A stretch of DNA of 56,887 nt from Nemertoderma westbladi (GCA_032718475.1 JAUCBJ010005438.1:1-56887), one strand, 5' to 3'. Numbered from the stretch's first letter, positions 21,811 through 32,406 are shown. The notes: a model not told the origin generated them from the sequence alone. Translations and numbers: made by a program.

Positions 21811-21815
21811 ACCCA

Positions 21816-24800
21816 TAACTGAGAGAACGTACTATCTAACACATCATTACGTTCCCAAACCCGGTAAACCCAACGAAGTCCGGGTAGTATTTGACTGCTC
21901 CACCCTCTACATGGGCCAATCCCTCAATTCCGAGTTGTTGCCAGGACCCAACTTACTCCAATCCTTGTTGGGAATACTCTTAAGATTACGACAATATTCA
22001 ATCGCTTTTGCCTCAGATATAGAAGGCATGTTCTTACAAGTTAAAGCGCTGGATAGGGATCGAGACAGCCTACGATTTCTGTGGTGGCCTGAGGGAGACC
22101 TCAACCAGAAACCGGTGGAGTACTGGATGACCATCCAGGCTTTTGGGATCATCTCAAGCCCTTCAAACGCCTGCTCAGTGGTGCGCACCACTGCTGATGA
22201 CAACCGGGACGCCTTCTCTAAAGAGGTTATCGACAACATCAAACGGGATATATACATGGACGACAATTTAAAGTCACTCCCATCGGTGGAAGAAGCCATT
22301 GATGTCGCCAAAGGAACGGTAGAGTGCTTGAAAAGAGGTGGATTTCGATTAACTAAATTCACCAGCAACTCCCGTGAGTTTCTGGAATCGATCCCGGTAG
22401 AAGACCGAGGAGTTAAAGATCTAGACCTAATCAAGGACGATCTTCCAGAAACCAAGACGCTTGGTTTGAAATGGGACACCGAGAGAGATATCCTGTTTTT
22501 CCAGCTAAAGCAGCGAGATAATCCAGTTCGGACTAAACGGATTTGTCTAAGTATCCTGAGCACTTATTTCGATCCATTGGGATTTATTAGCCCAGTTATA
22601 TTGATTGCTCGGAGTTTAGTACAACAAATGTGGCTTGAAAACCACTCATGGGACGATCCACTTAAGGGAGAACTATTAAAGAAGTGGATGAAATGGGAAG
22701 ATTCTCTACCAGCCATCGAGAACTTTATAATTCCCCGTTCATATTTTGGTCATGTTCTCCCTACGTATTCCTATCAACTCCATGTGTTTGGAGACGCCAG
22801 CGATATGGGAATAGGTATAGTAGCCTACCTGAGAGTTGCAACTCCGGATGGAATCAAAGTCGCCTTGGTTACCTCTAAGGCATTGATAAACAACAAGTTG
22901 AAAGTTCCTCGAGCGGAGTTAAAAGCTGCTCTATACGCTACAGCCATCGGCCGGAATGTAACGGAACAGATAGACTATCCACTGGAGAAAACTGTCTATT
23001 GGACCGATGCTTTGCTCGTGTTGGAGTATATCACCAATGAAGTCTGTCAGTTCAGCGTCTTCGTTACCAACAGAGTCGCCATTATACTTAGTCGCACGAA
23101 GATAGATCAATGGAGACATTGCCCCGGAACGATTAATCCAGCTGACATCACCTCCAGGGGAGCAACTCCACAAGAACTGATAGATACTCCAGACTGGTTA
23201 GGTGGACCCGACTTCCTAAGCAAAGAAGAGGATGAATGGCCTCCTCATCTTACTACGGCGGAGATTAGACAGGCCAAGGGAGCGGAGAAAGTCAAACCTA
23301 AAACTCGGGCGAGTAAATCGAAGTTATTTAAACCTGTGGTAGATCTGTCTGTACTACACACTTCCGGAGACGATGCTTTGGATCCGAAACCCACAGCCAC
23401 AAATAAGTCTGTTGTGGAAATCAGGGAGAGAGATTGGAAATCTGGAATACCAGACGTCTCGCAAGGACTCTCACCCCTCCTGCAGAGAGCGATACATCAC
23501 TATAGTTCCTGGAATCGGCTCTGTAAGGCCGTTACATATTTAAAGCGATGTTTTCATCATCACTACTCCAAGACGAAGACCACTAGTGATACCGCTCCAC
23601 TGACATCTGCGCAGGTCCATGTTGTTAAAGATCTTCCCAAATACAAGATATCCGACAGGTTTCTGAAAGAGAAGATCAGTTACCAGGAGCATGAAGAAAC
23701 CAATAAGCAGATACTGAGACTCTTACAATGCTATGAGGATTCCGATAAGTATTTCCTGTTGTTGAGAAATCCACAGATGCGCTTAAGGGATCATTTCTCT
23801 AGCTCAATGATAGATGGGTTAATACGTGTTGGAGGAATACTAACTAATGCTCCATTATCCTTTGACACTAAGTTTCCCATACTCATTAGAAATCTTGAAA
23901 TACAAATCAAGATGATTGTAGATGTTCACAGTAAGCTTTATCATGCTGGTAGAGAACGAGTTCTTAGCGAAATTCGAACTCGCTATTATTTTCATAAACC
24001 TCGTAGAGCTCTGAACCAAGTTCTTAGGAACTGCATACCCTGTAGGAAAGCATTCAGTAGGCCTTTAACACAGCGAGAGGCAGAATTACCTAGGGAACGA
24101 GTAAGCTTCTATGAACCACCCTTTACTAATACCGGTGTGGATTTATTTGGCCCTATTGAAGTATATCGTGCTAGGACTATAGTCAAGAGATGGTGTGCCA
24201 TCTTTGTCTGTATGACTTGTAGAGCTATCCATCTCGATATGATGAACGATTTGTCTACCAATAGCTTCATATTGAGCTTACGCCGACAGATCGCTCGCTT
24301 TGGAACTAGTAACACGATGAGATCTGATAAGGGAACGAACTTCATTGGTGCCAACAATGAAATCAAGGCTTACGTCAAAGATTGGAACCAAAGACAGGTG
24401 GACGATCAGCTAAGGGTAACAGCGTCTAGCTGGACCTTCAACGCCGCCGACGCCCCTTGGTGGGGAGGAAGTTGGGAGAGATTAATCAGAAGCGTGAAGA
24501 CCGCATTTCACTTTATAGTGCCGTGCCGCGCGTATCTCACCAACGAACTTTTGCGGACGTTAATGGAGGAAATAGCCGCTTATCTCAACGAGAGACCGCT
24601 TATGCCAGTCTCATCGAGTCCCGATTCCCTGGAAGCGCTAACACCCGCGCACTTCCTACTGAAGAAACCTGTAGCCATGCTCCCACGATCGGAAATCATG
24701 GACGGAGACGAATACTGCCGGCAAACTTGGCAACTTATGCAGTTGTTATCCCGTCGTTTCGCTGACCATTTCGAAAAACATTATCTGCCCACGCTACAAC

Positions 24801-25138
24801 TTCGAACTAAGTGGTTTGCGCAGCAATAAAACGTCAGCGCCGGAGACATGGTCCTTATTGTGGATTCAGATCTTCCACGTAAGCGGTGGCAGACAGGTCG
24901 TATCATCGAGACTCATATCTCGGATGACGGTTTAGTGCGATCGGTAGAACTCGTCGTCATGCGACGTAACTTTAAGAAACCGGGAATTGTCTTCGAGACA
25001 CAGCAACTCAATTGCCCAGTTGGTCGTTTATGTTTACTGGAAAGAAACAGAGAACTCTCCGGAAACTATGGAAGGCAAGATACTCTTCCCACGACCACCT
25101 CCCTTATCCAACAAACATCTAGGGACTCCCCAACGTAA
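21816..25138 (+). pseudogene. BEL-2 pol: RT, RNase H, integrase, DUF5641-like
   Basis: Resumes the RT frame after the Gypsy dimer. Seen in order: RT palm (SDIEGMFLQVKALD, FGIISSPSNAC, catalytic DIYMDDN near 22250); a Pao-type RNase H (HVFGDASDMGIG, YWTDALLVLEYI, NPADITSRGA, about 22770-23160); and integrase with HHCC zinc finger (HSKLYHAGRE ... CIPCRK) and DDE residues in NTGVDLFG, RSDKGTNF and WWGGSWERLIRSVK. An in-frame TAA at 24827-24829 is followed in the same frame by a DUF5641-like C-terminal region (AGDMVLIVDSDLPRKRWQTG) to 25138. RT and integrase catalytic residues are intact, so this half is much better kept than gag. Confidence 0.93.
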
Positions 25139-26578
25139 CAGCGTCTGGAGTGGGTGTGTGACTATATTATTTTATATTTGTTCTTATTATTTTATATTTA
25201 TGTATGTATTATTATGTAATTTTATTATAATCGTTTTCTTTAATTTTATTTAGTGGAATGTTATTTTAGCGATTATTTAGTAGATTAGTGCCATATATAT
25301 ATTCGCGTTTATTACTTAATTACTTATATATTATATATTTAGTTCGATGGCGAGAAATAATTCTTTTTCTCTTTCCTTACTGTCCGTATTACATTATAAA
25401 TACGTGACTACAGTAAGATGAAATGTCCGTACTTATTAAAGTACAATAAAGCTCCTACTATATTCAAGTATTATTGGTAAGTAGAGTATTAGGAATGCAA
25501 AGTTCAGATCCTCGTGTCTCAGCTAAACCAAGCTCTGGGTAGACCTTGGAAACGACTTGCCTCTTCTCACTGACATTGCTTCTTGCGATATTGCTCTCAT
25601 ACCGTATATTAAATAATACATATAGTAGCGTGATGTCCCTTTAACAGTAGCGTAAAACGCAAAATAAATCTGTTAAACCCTTTGACCATCTGTAATTCTA
25701 GTCGATTAAGATATCGCGGCACCCACCGATATACTTGAAAGACAAAATTCTAGAATCAATGGTTAACGTCCCCAGACATGTTCTGGAATAAATCGGTGCC
25801 CATCTTAAATATTAATTATTAATATTTACAAAATCTGTCAAATTTTAGATCCTTTAAAATTCTAGTCTATTAAGATATCGTAGCACTTACCGATACTCTT
25901 AAAAAGACAAATTTCCTAGAATCAAGGATCCTAGTCCCCAGACATGTTCTGGAATAAAATTGTGTCTATTTAATATTAAATAATAAAATTTATGGGAATA
26001 AATTTAAATTCATATCTTTTAATGAATTTGATAAATTGTCATTTTTATACAATTTATAACATTCCCAAAATTCCATTAATTAATAGATCATGGGAGCGGA
26101 GATTCACCCTATTAAGTGTATTAGTGTGCGAGAATCTCCAATATATAGTCAATAGCCGATAAAATTCATAAAATCATGTATAAGGGGGATATTGACAATT
26201 AAAGAATTACTATTAAATAGCATCCCAGATCTGTATGCATGGGAATTACCCTAATTCTACCGCTAGCTTTCCATAATTTCACCATGGCAACAACCACGCT
26301 AGAATTAGAAGTGAGTTAAAAGAACAATAAAGTTTGCCCCATTGAATAGCATAAGGAATAAATAGCACACTGCTAGTATCCAAGGATACATAATAATAAC
26401 GTGGCATTCTGGAAGGCACTTGACTAACGGACAAATGGCCGGAATGTGTGCGGTTTGTGACAGTTGTGTGGAATTTGTGCGTTTATAGGTGAATGTTACT
26501 ACTAAAGTGGGTTTACAGTAGCGAGTCGCAATTGTGAAAGTAGCCCTAACTCTGCAGTAAGAACCTGAAGTAAATCTT
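25139..26578 (+). other. BEL-2 post-pol region, no gene
   Basis: AT-rich sequence after pol. It contains a 164-bp direct duplication (25694 onward) and no credible reading frame. It leads into the 163-bp module that precedes the third BEL reading frame. Confidence 0.65.
25694..25990 (+). repeat. 164-bp diverged tandem duplication
   Basis: Unit starts at 25694 and 25858 both read AATTCTAGTC.ATTAAGATATCG, and both later carry CTAGAATCAA and CCCCAGACATGTTCTGGAAT. The second unit fades out near 25990. Confidence 0.8.
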
Positions 26579-26741
26579 AGCCCTTGGGACGGACAGTGGG
26601 GTGACTCGCGCTGGTTGTTATTGTCGTTGTACAGCTACTATGTTGGCGATAGGCACAGCGGTGACAGTACATCAACGCTGAGGATCTTGCACTGTCCGGG
26701 GGCCGTGAGGGGTAGGCAGCGACGCCCGCTAGCCTAATTAT
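26579..26741 (+). promoter_or_regulatory. 163-bp module shared with the Gypsy leader (BEL-2 copy)
   Basis: Collinear and gap-free with the Gypsy modules (89% identity to unit B). It ends 37 bp before the ATG at 26779. The terminal pairing CGGACAGTG with CACTGTCCG is perfect here and has one G-U pair in the Gypsy copies, which is compatible with a conserved stem. Function unknown. Confidence 0.5.
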
Positions 26742-26778
26742 CAACTCATTATAATATTGATAAACTCATATAGCAGCT

Positions 26779-28331
26779 ATGACTGAGTTGATAGAAGATG
26801 ATCTTGGTATCAGGGAGCGATATGCTCTACCTTTACAAGCGTTTGTTGATAGCTTAATACGCGGCGACGCTAGTCCAACTACTACGGAGGACGATGGTCG
26901 TTATATCGAACCGCCGATGTCCCAGGAGCAACTTACGCGTGAATGGGACTATAGAAAATTCACCGCTCGCTATACGCATCGTAATGGTACGCATATGGAC
27001 TTCTTAACTACTGGTCATCCTATCGATTTACACGATACGGACAATGTCGACACCGAAAGGGAAATGGTCCTATTTAAATATCCTACCCAGCGGAGTCGGA
27101 ACGATAAAATGAAAATCGAATGCGAAAATTCTATTCGAAATCGACTCGAAAGAGAAGACGTTAAAGAACCTGATAAACGCGGTAACTCCAACGTATATTT
27201 GGAATTCTTGAGAGAAGCATTGCAAAACCGAATAAATATCACCCGCGTTTCCCCTACAAGACGTGAGTCTTTGGTATTATTACGATGAATGCCCAAGACC
27301 CAACCAACAAACGGAAAGACATAAACATCCGCGGAGACGTTGCTTTAAACACGGTTTTACTCGCTATATTTACGGGAGTTTCGAGCGAAACTTGTTCGAT
27401 GTATCACCTACGCTCGTTCGATTCAAACGATCCTTAAATAAACCTATGATCAGAGTTCCGGAATACTCGGTCAGACCTCCTCATTCCCTAGTTAGACCTC
27501 AGACTCTTGATCCTAATAGTATCACGGATCCTCCCGAACTGTACTCACTGTTAAAATATCTAGTGTTACCCGAACAGTTAGTCAGTGGCACTCCGGTTGT
27601 GGGCTCCCTAAATATTCACCCATCTTACCTAGCCGGATTGGGACACGGGCACCTAATATCGCCATTCAACCGTATAATCGTCCCCGTTTAACACGATACA
27701 ACCTGTCACTGAGGTGGAGGAGAGAGTTGAACGAAACGCGTTAGACATTATTCGGCAAAAAGATCGGAAAAGGAACCTACGATTGTTCAGAGAAACGTAA
27801 ATTGCAACAACAAGTCCAAGCGGTAAACGAATTAGCTTTATCTCAGTTCGATCAGGAAATCCAGAATCTCTAAGAAGATATCGAACTTGGACGACTCTAC
27901 TTTCTGCAAGAGTTTTGGACGAATGCTTTCAACGACAAGCGGAGGAAAATCAGCTCGAGGAGAAGCATATCGATCCCGATAGAGCCCAAGAACGCGAGTT
28001 GGAAAGAATCATCAAACCGAGGGAATTTCTCACTACACACGGTCCACCTACCGCTCTCGTGCAAATGACCCGTCAGGCACCAGTAAGAGCTGCTGTCTTA
28101 AAATGCGCTCTCAAGGTTGTTCGACCTCGTTCCACTGAGGTTGATATCGATCAACCAGGTACCCCGACCGGCGGATACACCGACCGTAATCCTAAACCTT
28201 CCGATGCAATTGTATTGCACCCTTCACCCAGGAGTTATAGCCCTCCTAGTAAAGTGGCTCGCCCCAAAGAGAAAAGGACTCTTGCTAGCCTCAAAAAACT
28301 GTATAAAAGCCGTCCGCGCAAGAAAGACTAA
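26779..28331 (+). pseudogene. BEL-2 extra 3' ORF (env position), unknown product, broken
   Basis: Three successive open stretches in three frames (26779-27288, 27263-27691, 27915-28331), with a stop-rich stretch between 27691 and 27915, look like one decayed gene of about 500 codons. The start is ATG followed by TELIEDDLGIRERYALP. The predicted protein is charged, with proline-rich and basic parts (ending TLASLKKLYKSRPRKKD) and a glutamine/glutamate-rich, possibly helical middle. I see no signal peptide, no membrane anchor and no furin-like site, so it does not look like an envelope. I recognise no domain. It sits between the shared module and the 3' purine tract, inside the LTRs. Confidence 0.6.
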
Positions 28332-28400
28332 CTGTTTAGAGTATTTTTATATTTTAGAAACTGTGATTTTTTATATTTTATAGAATTAAATCCCATTTTC

Positions 28401-28409
28401 TGGGAGCGG
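28401..28409 (+). promoter_or_regulatory. BEL-2 polypurine tract
   Basis: TGGGAGCGG directly abuts the 3' LTR and would prime plus-strand DNA synthesis. Confidence 0.7.
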
Positions 28410-29605
28410 TGTAAAGGCTTTTGTGGAATTAGCTGGTTATTTTTCCCGCAAAGTACTCTGTAGGTGTTTTAGCGGACATAAAAAGCCGTTTCCTTACTGT
28501 ACCGGTGTTTTAGTGGACATAAAAAGCCATTTCTTCTGTATGTGTACTTTAGCGGACATAACTAGCGATTTTATGTCGCAATACGCCAAAATACTCTTGA
28601 TACAGTGTAAGTTCAGATGACGACATCTATCAGCTGATATGTCCACGTGTAACTTTTTCTTTGTTCTTTGTTCGGTCGACCAATCAGAGCGATTTTCATT
28701 TTATTTGTACAGAAACCTCCGGGAAATTGCGCAATGCATTATGGTGTATGTTTACCTTTTTTCCTGATGCCAGAACATCGGCTGTGGAATTATTCTGTGT
28801 TTCAGACTTTAGCCAAACATTAGAACGGCTTTGATCATAGAAACGTATAACTGTTATCGCACCTCATATCACAAACCGAACTGGTCAGACTCAAATGCTA
28901 TACATACCTTTCACCGCATTGTTTTACTGCTATTTACTGTCGGTTATTAATTGTATCAGTTGATGGAATATTGTTATATTTGGAGAATATCGATAAATAA
29001 CCATAAAACCCCAATCTTCTTGATATACTGAAGGTTAGAGAGACCGGTTACATATAGCAATTGCGACTTACATTATAGTGGTTTTGGAGTGAATTGAATG
29101 CTATTTCATAGGCCCTACATGTGTCGGTTGCTGTTCTCCTTATATATGATTAAAATTAGTGAAGGTCGGCAGATCGGTGTGCAGCATTGTGCGGTAGTGT
29201 GCATGAGTGTGGTAGATAACAAAGCATCTCCTAAAGAATGCGCTTTATACGTGAATCATTAGCCATCCTGTTGTGTTTAGTGTAAGTCATAACTCTGTTT
29301 ACATACTTAGAGCGCCACGTCCTAAAGGAACTGTTAATATTTCCTGAAAGTGAATAATATTTGTCAGAGATTATATTAACGATCAATCGAATAGTACAGT
29401 AGGCCTACACCGCAATAAGGTCAGAGCTTCCGAATCCAGTCTCCCGGGTAAATCCAGTGGGTGAATGGTCGCGCATAGGCTGGCTTCGTTTGGCTAATGT
29501 AGTTTTATGCGTATCAAATACTTGTCATAGGCTAAAGTCGATTTATAACCTAAAAGACACCTAAATTTGGCAGGTTAAACTGCTAAAGGTCTAAAAGCGC
29601 GAACA
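28410..29605 (+). repeat. BEL-2 3' LTR
   Basis: 1196 bp, about 99.4% identical to 4733-5925, followed by the target duplication ATGTG (29606-29610). Confidence 0.92.
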
Positions 29606-29610
29606 ATGTG

Positions 29611-29749
29611 GCACAGTTTGAATTTACTCCCGACGCTAGAGACGCTACAAACAGACGGACATTAATATGTATTTGAATCGATCGAAAATCTCGATCCATA
29701 GAAACCAAGATAAAAAATTATCAGACTATGATTTACAAAAAACACCTTC
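29611..29749. other. Remnant of the founding transposon interior
   Basis: Unique AT-rich sequence between the BEL-2 target duplication and the right TIR. No reading frame. It probably belongs to the TIR element. Confidence 0.5.
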
Positions 29750-29812
29750 AGAGCACCTTGTTTCCCCTTATTAAATTGTTTCTATCCCAACAATTTTTTC
29801 GCGCACCGACCC
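29750..29812 (-). repeat. Right terminal inverted repeat
   Basis: Inverted partner of 379-441, bordered outside by TA (29813-29814). Confidence 0.85.
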
Positions 29813-29899
29813 TATTACAGTACATGGCATTTCACCATAGTTTTACATATTTTCTAACTATTTATGAGGATTTATAGTTGATTTTTTTTTCATTTTCAG

Positions 29900-30072
29900 C
29901 CGACAGGTATACAAATTTAGTTGTTGACGGCGGTGCTCTCAATTTACTAGATGTTATTGTTGAATCTAGGGGCCTCCTGCCGGAAAAGTTGTGCGCGCTC
30001 GCCAAATCCTTGATTGAAACAGTCAAAACACATCTACAGTCCTCTCAGTCTCAGTCCGAACCCGAATACTAA
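29900..30072 (+). CDS. ZYG11/ZER1-family protein, last coding exon
   Basis: Continues the codon split at 351 (one base there, two here) and encodes 56 further residues including DRYTNLVVDGGALNLLDVI and LCALAKSLIETV, then stops at TAA 30070-30072. This matches the last armadillo-like repeat of the family, where an acidic/glycine turn follows the tryptophan-rich WAVWAM block. The tail is serine/glutamine rich (SSQSQSEPEY). The acceptor is a T-rich tract ending TTTTCAG at 29893-29899. The whole C-terminus visible over the two exons is 152 residues, of normal length for this end of the protein. Confidence 0.85.
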
Positions 30073-30227
30073 CTAATAATGACGTCGGATAACCAAAATC
30101 CGATAGAAAATCGCTCATTTCTGCAGCAAAGCATACGTAATAATTTGACTGTATGATAACTTGCTAATAATTATTTGATATGATTGATTGATAATAATCT
30201 ATGAGTTGTTTTACGTTATCTGGCAGC
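30073..30227 (+). other. Probable host 3' UTR
   Basis: AT-rich sequence from the stop codon to the start of LINE similarity. There is no AATAAA in it. The first AATAAA lies at about 30268, already in LINE-like sequence, so the host transcript may end inside the LINE. Confidence 0.45.
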
Positions 30228-31966
30228 TGCGTTACGGCTGCATCTAGGTTAATTTACAGGAGCTAATAAACCAACAGGTTGATGCCATCAATGATGCTGA
30301 CGACAGCAGGCAATCATCCCAGGCATGGAGATCGATCAACTTGCTTGCTGGTCGAAAAAGCCAACCAACCACCAAGGTTAAGGCTGAATCACCAGCCGAT
30401 CACCTCAATGGTTGGAAGGCCCACTTTGAAAAGCTCCTCAATAATGACAGGGTATTGCCTGATAACTTTATAGAAGTAAAAGTGTCTGAGTCTGTACTCC
30501 CAGATATTCCCATTGGTGATATCTCCTTTGGAGAAGTGAAGGCTGCTGCAAAGAGCATTAAGACCAATCGTGCCAGTGGAGTAGATGGTGTTCCCCCTGA
30601 GGTCTTTAAAATACCTGAGTGTTTAAAGCTCATCTATCCCATCATAGTAGACATGTACCGAACACCAAGAGTCCCACAAGAAATGAAAACAAATAAGTTG
30701 GTGCCAGTTCCCAAGAAGGGCAACCTAACACTCTATGGTTCTTTTCGGGGAATCTCATTGATCTCGATTGCTGCAAAGCCATACAATAGAATTCTATTAA
30801 ATCGCATCAGGGATCCCATTGAGAGACTGCTCCGTGGAAATCAGAATGGGTTCCGCAAAGGTCGTGGGACCATGGAGCCCATTTTGGCACTTAGAAGGAT
30901 AATTGAAGAGTTATCAAAAAAGAAAGACAGGCACCTGGCTGTTATCTTTGTTGACTTCTTCAAGGCCTTTGATTCAGTCTCTCGCTCACGTATGTTCAGC
31001 ATACTTTCATTATATGGGATTCCTGATGAATTTATTGCAGCAATCAGATCAGTATACGATGGTTCGACAACATTTGTGTCTACTATTGAAGGTGACACAG
31101 AACCATTTGAAGTGTTATGGGGTGTCGTCCAGGGAGACACACTTGCACCATTCTTGTTCATAATCGTTGTTGACTATGTTCTACGCATGTCCTGAGATCA
31201 TCATAATGATGATGGGGTGATGATAACTCCACCTACTGGCTCCAGAAGTCGAGGAAATCCTGCCAAGTACCTAACTGATCTAGACTTTGCTGATGACTTA
31301 GGAGTACTCTCAGAATCACTAGAGGGAGCCCAACGGCTCCTCAGCTCATTAGAACATGCTGCTTCTAGTGTTGGTCTTTTTATTAACTCCAGAAAGACCA
31401 AAATTTTAACAGTTAACTTTGAAAGTCCTCAGCAAGTCTCTGATCGGATGAGCATAAGCTCAAAAGATGGTATGATTGAGCATGTGGATGACTTCTATTA
31501 CCTGGGATCATGGATCCGGAAGTCAGGTGAGGACCTTCGAATACGTAAGGGAAAGGCATGGGCAGCCTTGAATAGGCTGTCCAGGATTTGGAAGTCACCG
31601 AGAATTAATCGGACACTTAAGGTCCGATTATTTAGAGCAGCAGTAGTTCCAGTACTCCTCTATGGGAGTCCATGCTGGGCTCTAACTGCTGAGGACACCA
31701 AATCTATGGATGGCACATTCACAAGAATGCTACGCCGGGTTCATTGTGTCAAGTACAATGCACACATCTCCAACCAGACACTATATAACATTGGAGGTGT
31801 CAATCAGATCAGTATACGATGGTTCGACAACATTTGGTTCCCCCAAGCTTGACACTAGAACAAAATCGTCTCCGCTTTGCAGGACATTGCATTCGCCGTG
31901 AGGACCAGCCAGTGCATAATCTTGCGCTTTGGCAGCCTCATGGAGTGAATAAGCATGGTGGACAGT
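30228..31966 (+). mobile_element. LINE fragment 1 (APE-type non-LTR element)
   Basis: Similarity to LINE fragment 3 starts around GCTGCATCTAGG and runs through the RT. The 5' part (endonuclease) and the true 3' end are missing; similarity to LINE fragment 2 ends at about 31966 (CATGGTGGACAG). It lies immediately downstream of the host gene on the same strand. The clade may be RTE- or Jockey-like, not resolved. Confidence 0.8.
30341..31852 (+). pseudogene. LINE fragment 1 reverse transcriptase
   Basis: One frame with a single TGA at 31193-31195. Motifs: NRASGVDGVPPEVFK, FRGISLISIAAK, NQNGFRKGRGTMEPIL, VIFVDFFKAFDSV (catalytic Asp), GVVQGDTLAPFLF and, after the stop, DFADDLGVLSESL with the FADD catalytic pair near 31286, then YLGSWI and LRLFRAAVVPVLLYGSPCW-type thumb sequence. 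This is the standard LINE RT order. The stop would be CGA in an intact copy, by inference. The C-terminal part (RLRFAGHC ... WQPHGVNKHGG) is present but in another frame from about 31830. Confidence 0.85.
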
Positions 31967-32173
31967 TAATCCACTTCATGCAAACTTCATCCACTTACTG
32001 TATCCGGTATTTTAGAGGGACTCAATCAAGTGAGGTTAATATGGCAATAGAAGATCAACATGGTAGTAGTACAGTATAATATAGCTTATATCATAGCATA
32101 GCTTATTACATAGCATAGCCTAGCCTAGCATAGCATAGCATAATCATAAAATCATATTATAATAAATGTCTAT
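31967..32173. repeat. Spacer with degenerate CATAG repeats
   Basis: After LINE fragment 1 comes unique sequence, then a run of CATAG/CCTAG pentamers at about 32083-32145. The last four bases, CTAT (32170-32173), are the target duplication of the next Gypsy element. Confidence 0.75.
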
Positions 32174-32405
32174 TGTAGTGGCCATATATATATATTAGGG
32201 GTCATCGAACCTGAATTGAACTAATACTGTTGTACCTTACTGCAGTATGCACCTATCACTGTGCACTGTATCAACTTTCGGTTTCATGGAAACTATTGTT
32301 ACAGTCAGACAGTGGCTGTACCTGTAGTCATTACTAATACTGGTTTTACTTACTGCTGTACTGACTCATGTAAATATTAAACGTTGAGAGACTACGCTCT
32401 CTACA
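32174..32405 (+). repeat. CsRn1-like Gypsy 5' LTR
   Basis: 232 bp, starting TGTAGTGGCCATAT and ending GCTCTCTACA. Confidence 0.93.
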
Positions 32406-32406
32406 T

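Larger units (their letters stand above)
4733..29605 (+). mobile_element. BEL-2: young, long BEL/Pao LTR retrotransposon, interrupted
   Basis: A complete element with LTRs at 4733-5925 and 28410-29605, 5-bp TSD ATGTG on both sides, and TG..CA LTR ends. The domain order is BEL/Pao: gag with DUF1759-like region, three zinc knuckles, aspartic protease (DSGS), RT (YMDD), RNase H, integrase (HHCC, DDE) and a DUF5641-like C-terminus. Without the Gypsy dimer it is about 15.7 kb, well above the 5-10 kb usual for the group, owing to 1.2-kb LTRs, a 2-kb leader and 3.2 kb after pol. The coding region has at least five in-frame stops and two frameshifts, so it cannot act on its own. Confidence 0.93.
379..29812. 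mobile_element. Outermost TIR-bounded DNA transposon, gutted by nested insertions
   Basis: The two ends carry inverted repeats of about 63 bp with roughly 90% identity. The left end begins GGGTTGATGCGCGAAAAAAT and the right end, read on the minus strand, begins GGGTCGGTGCGCGAAAAAAT. Both are bordered by TA (377-378 and 29813-29814), as expected for a TA target-site duplication like that of Tc1/mariner-type elements. No transposase is visible. The interior is occupied by BEL, hAT and Gypsy insertions, each with its own boundaries, so the original was probably a short non-autonomous element. The superfamily is inferred only from the TA flanks. Confidence 0.7.
352..29899 (+). other. Host intron expanded to 29.5 kb by nested transposons
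   Basis: The donor GTAAGT is at 352 and the acceptor, a T-rich tract ending TTTTCAG, at 29893-29899. Phases on the two sides are complementary (1 + 2 bases). Everything from 379 to 29812 is accounted for by an inverted-repeat-bounded nest of transposons, leaving 27 bp on the donor side and 87 bp on the acceptor side as original intron. All LTR elements whose coding strand can be read lie in the sense orientation of the host gene, so their LTR polyadenylation signals could in principle truncate the host transcript. Confidence 0.8.

Noticed and set aside
26779-28331. Envelope gene of the BEL element
   Set aside because: Position fits, but no signal peptide, transmembrane segment or cysteine pattern is visible.
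379-29812. A giant Maverick/Polinton-type element bounded by the 63-bp repeats
   Set aside because: No protein-primed polymerase, packaging ATPase or capsid genes. The interior is explained by retroelements with their own target duplications, and the flank is TA rather than a 6-bp duplication.
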